Source: DATBIO01 sp036556965 (GTDB lineage: Bacteria > Acidobacteriota > Vicinamibacteria > Fen-336). Taken from it: DNA of 30,375 nucleotides. The stretch covers positions 1 through 30,375 of the forward strand of contig DATBIO010000091.1 in NCBI GenBank assembly GCA_036556965.1, written 5' to 3'. Under the pieces are notes generated by a model, which was not told the DNA's origin, did not search any database, and worked only from the letters and a program-made list of their open reading frames with translations. Numbering within the stretch: position 1 is the first letter of the stretch; each line of letters begins with the position of its first letter. The position numbers were made by a program, and so were the translations under genes. Below, one piece after another: positions 29,658-30,375 of the stretch.

Positions 29658-30375
29658 ATGCGGAACAGCCGCCGGTCGGGATGGGTCGTGGTCGCCATGC
29701 TCCTCGTGGTCGTGGCCCCGGACCTCCGGAGCGACGACCCGGTCACCATCGCCGACCTCGTGCGGTTCCTCCGGGCCGGCATCAGCGAGCGCATCGTGCT
29801 GGCGGAGGTGCGCGACCGCGGCGTGGCCGAGCCGCTGGGCGCGGAGGGCGAGGCCTCGCTGCGTGAGGCCGGGGCCAGCGAGACGCTGGTGGTCGCCGTG
29901 CGGAGGGCCGCCCCCGAGGCGGCCGCGGTCGCCGTCACCCCCGCACCGCCGCCGCCTGCCCGCCCGGCCGTGCCCGTCGAGGGCCCGGCGGGGCTGACCT
30001 TCGGCACCAGCGCGCGCTCGGTGCGGGTGCCCGTCTCCGTGCTGGACAAGCACGGCGAGCCGGTGCTGGGCCTGCGGGGGGAGGACTTCCACGTCTCCGA
30101 GGACGGGCGCGCCCAGCCCGTCACCTTCTTCAGCGGTCAGCGGCGGCCCCTCCGCATCGCCCTCGCCCTCGACGTCAGCGCGAGCATGCGCGGCAAGATG
30201 GACGACGTGGCGGACGCGCTCCGCCACTTCATCGACCTCCTCGAGCCCGCCGACGAGATCCTGGTCATCACCTTCAACGACCGCGTCGAGATGGTGCAGG
30301 ACTTCACGTCCGACCGGGAGCAGCTTTCGCGCGTGCTCGACGTGCTGGAGCCCGGAGGCGGGACGGCGCTCTACG
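29658..30375 (+). CDS. VWFA domain protein, acidobacterial VWFA-related type (5' part, truncated by window)
   Basis: 239 codons to the right edge, no stop yet. Hydrophobic signal-like N-terminus (GWVVVAMLLVVVAP). A small helical domain follows: VTIADLVRFLRAGISERIVLAEVRDRG and SLREAGASETLVVAVRRA, resembling the repeat found ahead of such domains. Then a Pro/Ala linker, a bacterial Ig-like strand segment (SVRVPVSVLDKHGEPVLGLRGEDFHVSEDG), and the VWFA fold with MIDAS Asp172, Ser174, Ser176 (LDVSASM) and GGGTALY at the edge. This is the order of 'VWFA-related acidobacterial domain' proteins. Adhesion or partner binding in the envelope is the usual guess. ATG 29658 is chosen; a GTG four codons upstream (29646) is possible. 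Confidence 0.88.
   Translation, partial: MRNSRRSGWVVVAMLLVVVAPDLRSDDPVTIADLVRFLRAGISERIVLAEVRDRGVAEPLGAEGEASLREAGASETLVVAVRRAAPEAAAVAVTPAPPPPARPAVPVEGPAGLTFGTSARSVRVPVSVLDKHGEPVLGLRGEDFHVSEDGRAQPVTFFSGQRRPLRIALALDVSASMRGKMDDVADALRHFIDLLEPADEILVITFNDRVEMVQDFTSDREQLSRVLDVLEPGGGTALY

Noticed and set aside
1..30375. CRISPR arrays, tRNA or rRNA genes, insertion sequences, prophage or attachment sites
   Set aside because: No regular direct repeats, cloverleaf sequence, transposase or integrase motifs were seen on either strand.

Overview
The window looks like one contiguous piece of a very GC-rich, Gram-negative bacterial chromosome. The best guess is an Acidobacteriota lineage (Vicinamibacteria or Thermoanaerobaculia type). 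This rests on an 'acidobacterial' VWFA-related protein at the right edge, a Gly/Tyr/Arg-rich secreted protein of a type common in that phylum, a peptidase-propeller-barrel outer-membrane protein and very high GC. Taxonomy is inference; there is no rRNA or other phylogenetic marker here. No tRNA, rRNA, insertion sequence, CRISPR array or phage gene was seen, and this reads as core or lineage-specific chromosome rather than a mobile island.

Layout. 1-3354 (+): end of a molybdo-flavoenzyme FAD subunit, a type I sulfatase overlapping it by 4 bp, and a polytopic GT-C/YfhO-like membrane protein. 3487-6731 (-): a two-gene secreted-protein operon (195-aa exported protein and an 882-aa metzincin-like metalloprotease with nidogen-like repeats), with a clear TTGACC-18-TAGGAT promoter and a UUCG-loop terminator. 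6989-8281 (+): type II citrate synthase. 8306-9307 (-): fatty acid desaturase, divergent from a lipoprotein (9365-9952) and a covalent-flavin oxidase fused to a PHA-granule-type domain (9983-11701). 11705-13984 (-): MFS/spermidine synthase-like fusion. 14335-14871 (-): Gly/Tyr/Arg-rich exported protein. 15027-19618 (+): HerA-like ATPase, M20 dipeptidase and a DUF3187 outer-membrane protein apparently starting at CTG. 19569-21904 (-): UMF1-type MFS transporter and PlsC-like acyltransferase. 21995-22765 (+): cyclase-family hydrolase. 22700-24993 (-): osmoprotectant ABC importer with permease and binding protein fused. 25038-25599 (+): two small proteins, one with a SEC-C metal motif. 25604-29334 (-): lumazine-binding-like small protein and a 1018-aa peptidase/TolB-propeller/beta-barrel protein. 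29658-end (+): VWFA protein cut by the window edge.

The genes do not form one pathway. Shared themes are the cell envelope and export (desaturase, acyltransferase, DUF3187, protease-barrel, metalloprotease, lipoprotein) and tight packing: convergent neighbours are 3-4 bp apart or overlap by 50-66 bp in their 3' ends.

The most interesting recurrent signal is regulatory. At least seven genes on both strands have a TANNNT-type -10 hexamer ending only 6-10 nt before the start codon, without a usable Shine-Dalgarno. This predicts leaderless or near-leaderless mRNAs. Genes preceded by GGAGG (3487-6731 operon, 14871, 21995, 26053, 29334) form a second class, mostly exported proteins. The most unusual proteins are the PHA-domain/flavin-oxidase fusion and the peptidase-propeller-barrel polypeptide. 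No complete, clearly new multi-gene system could be demonstrated.
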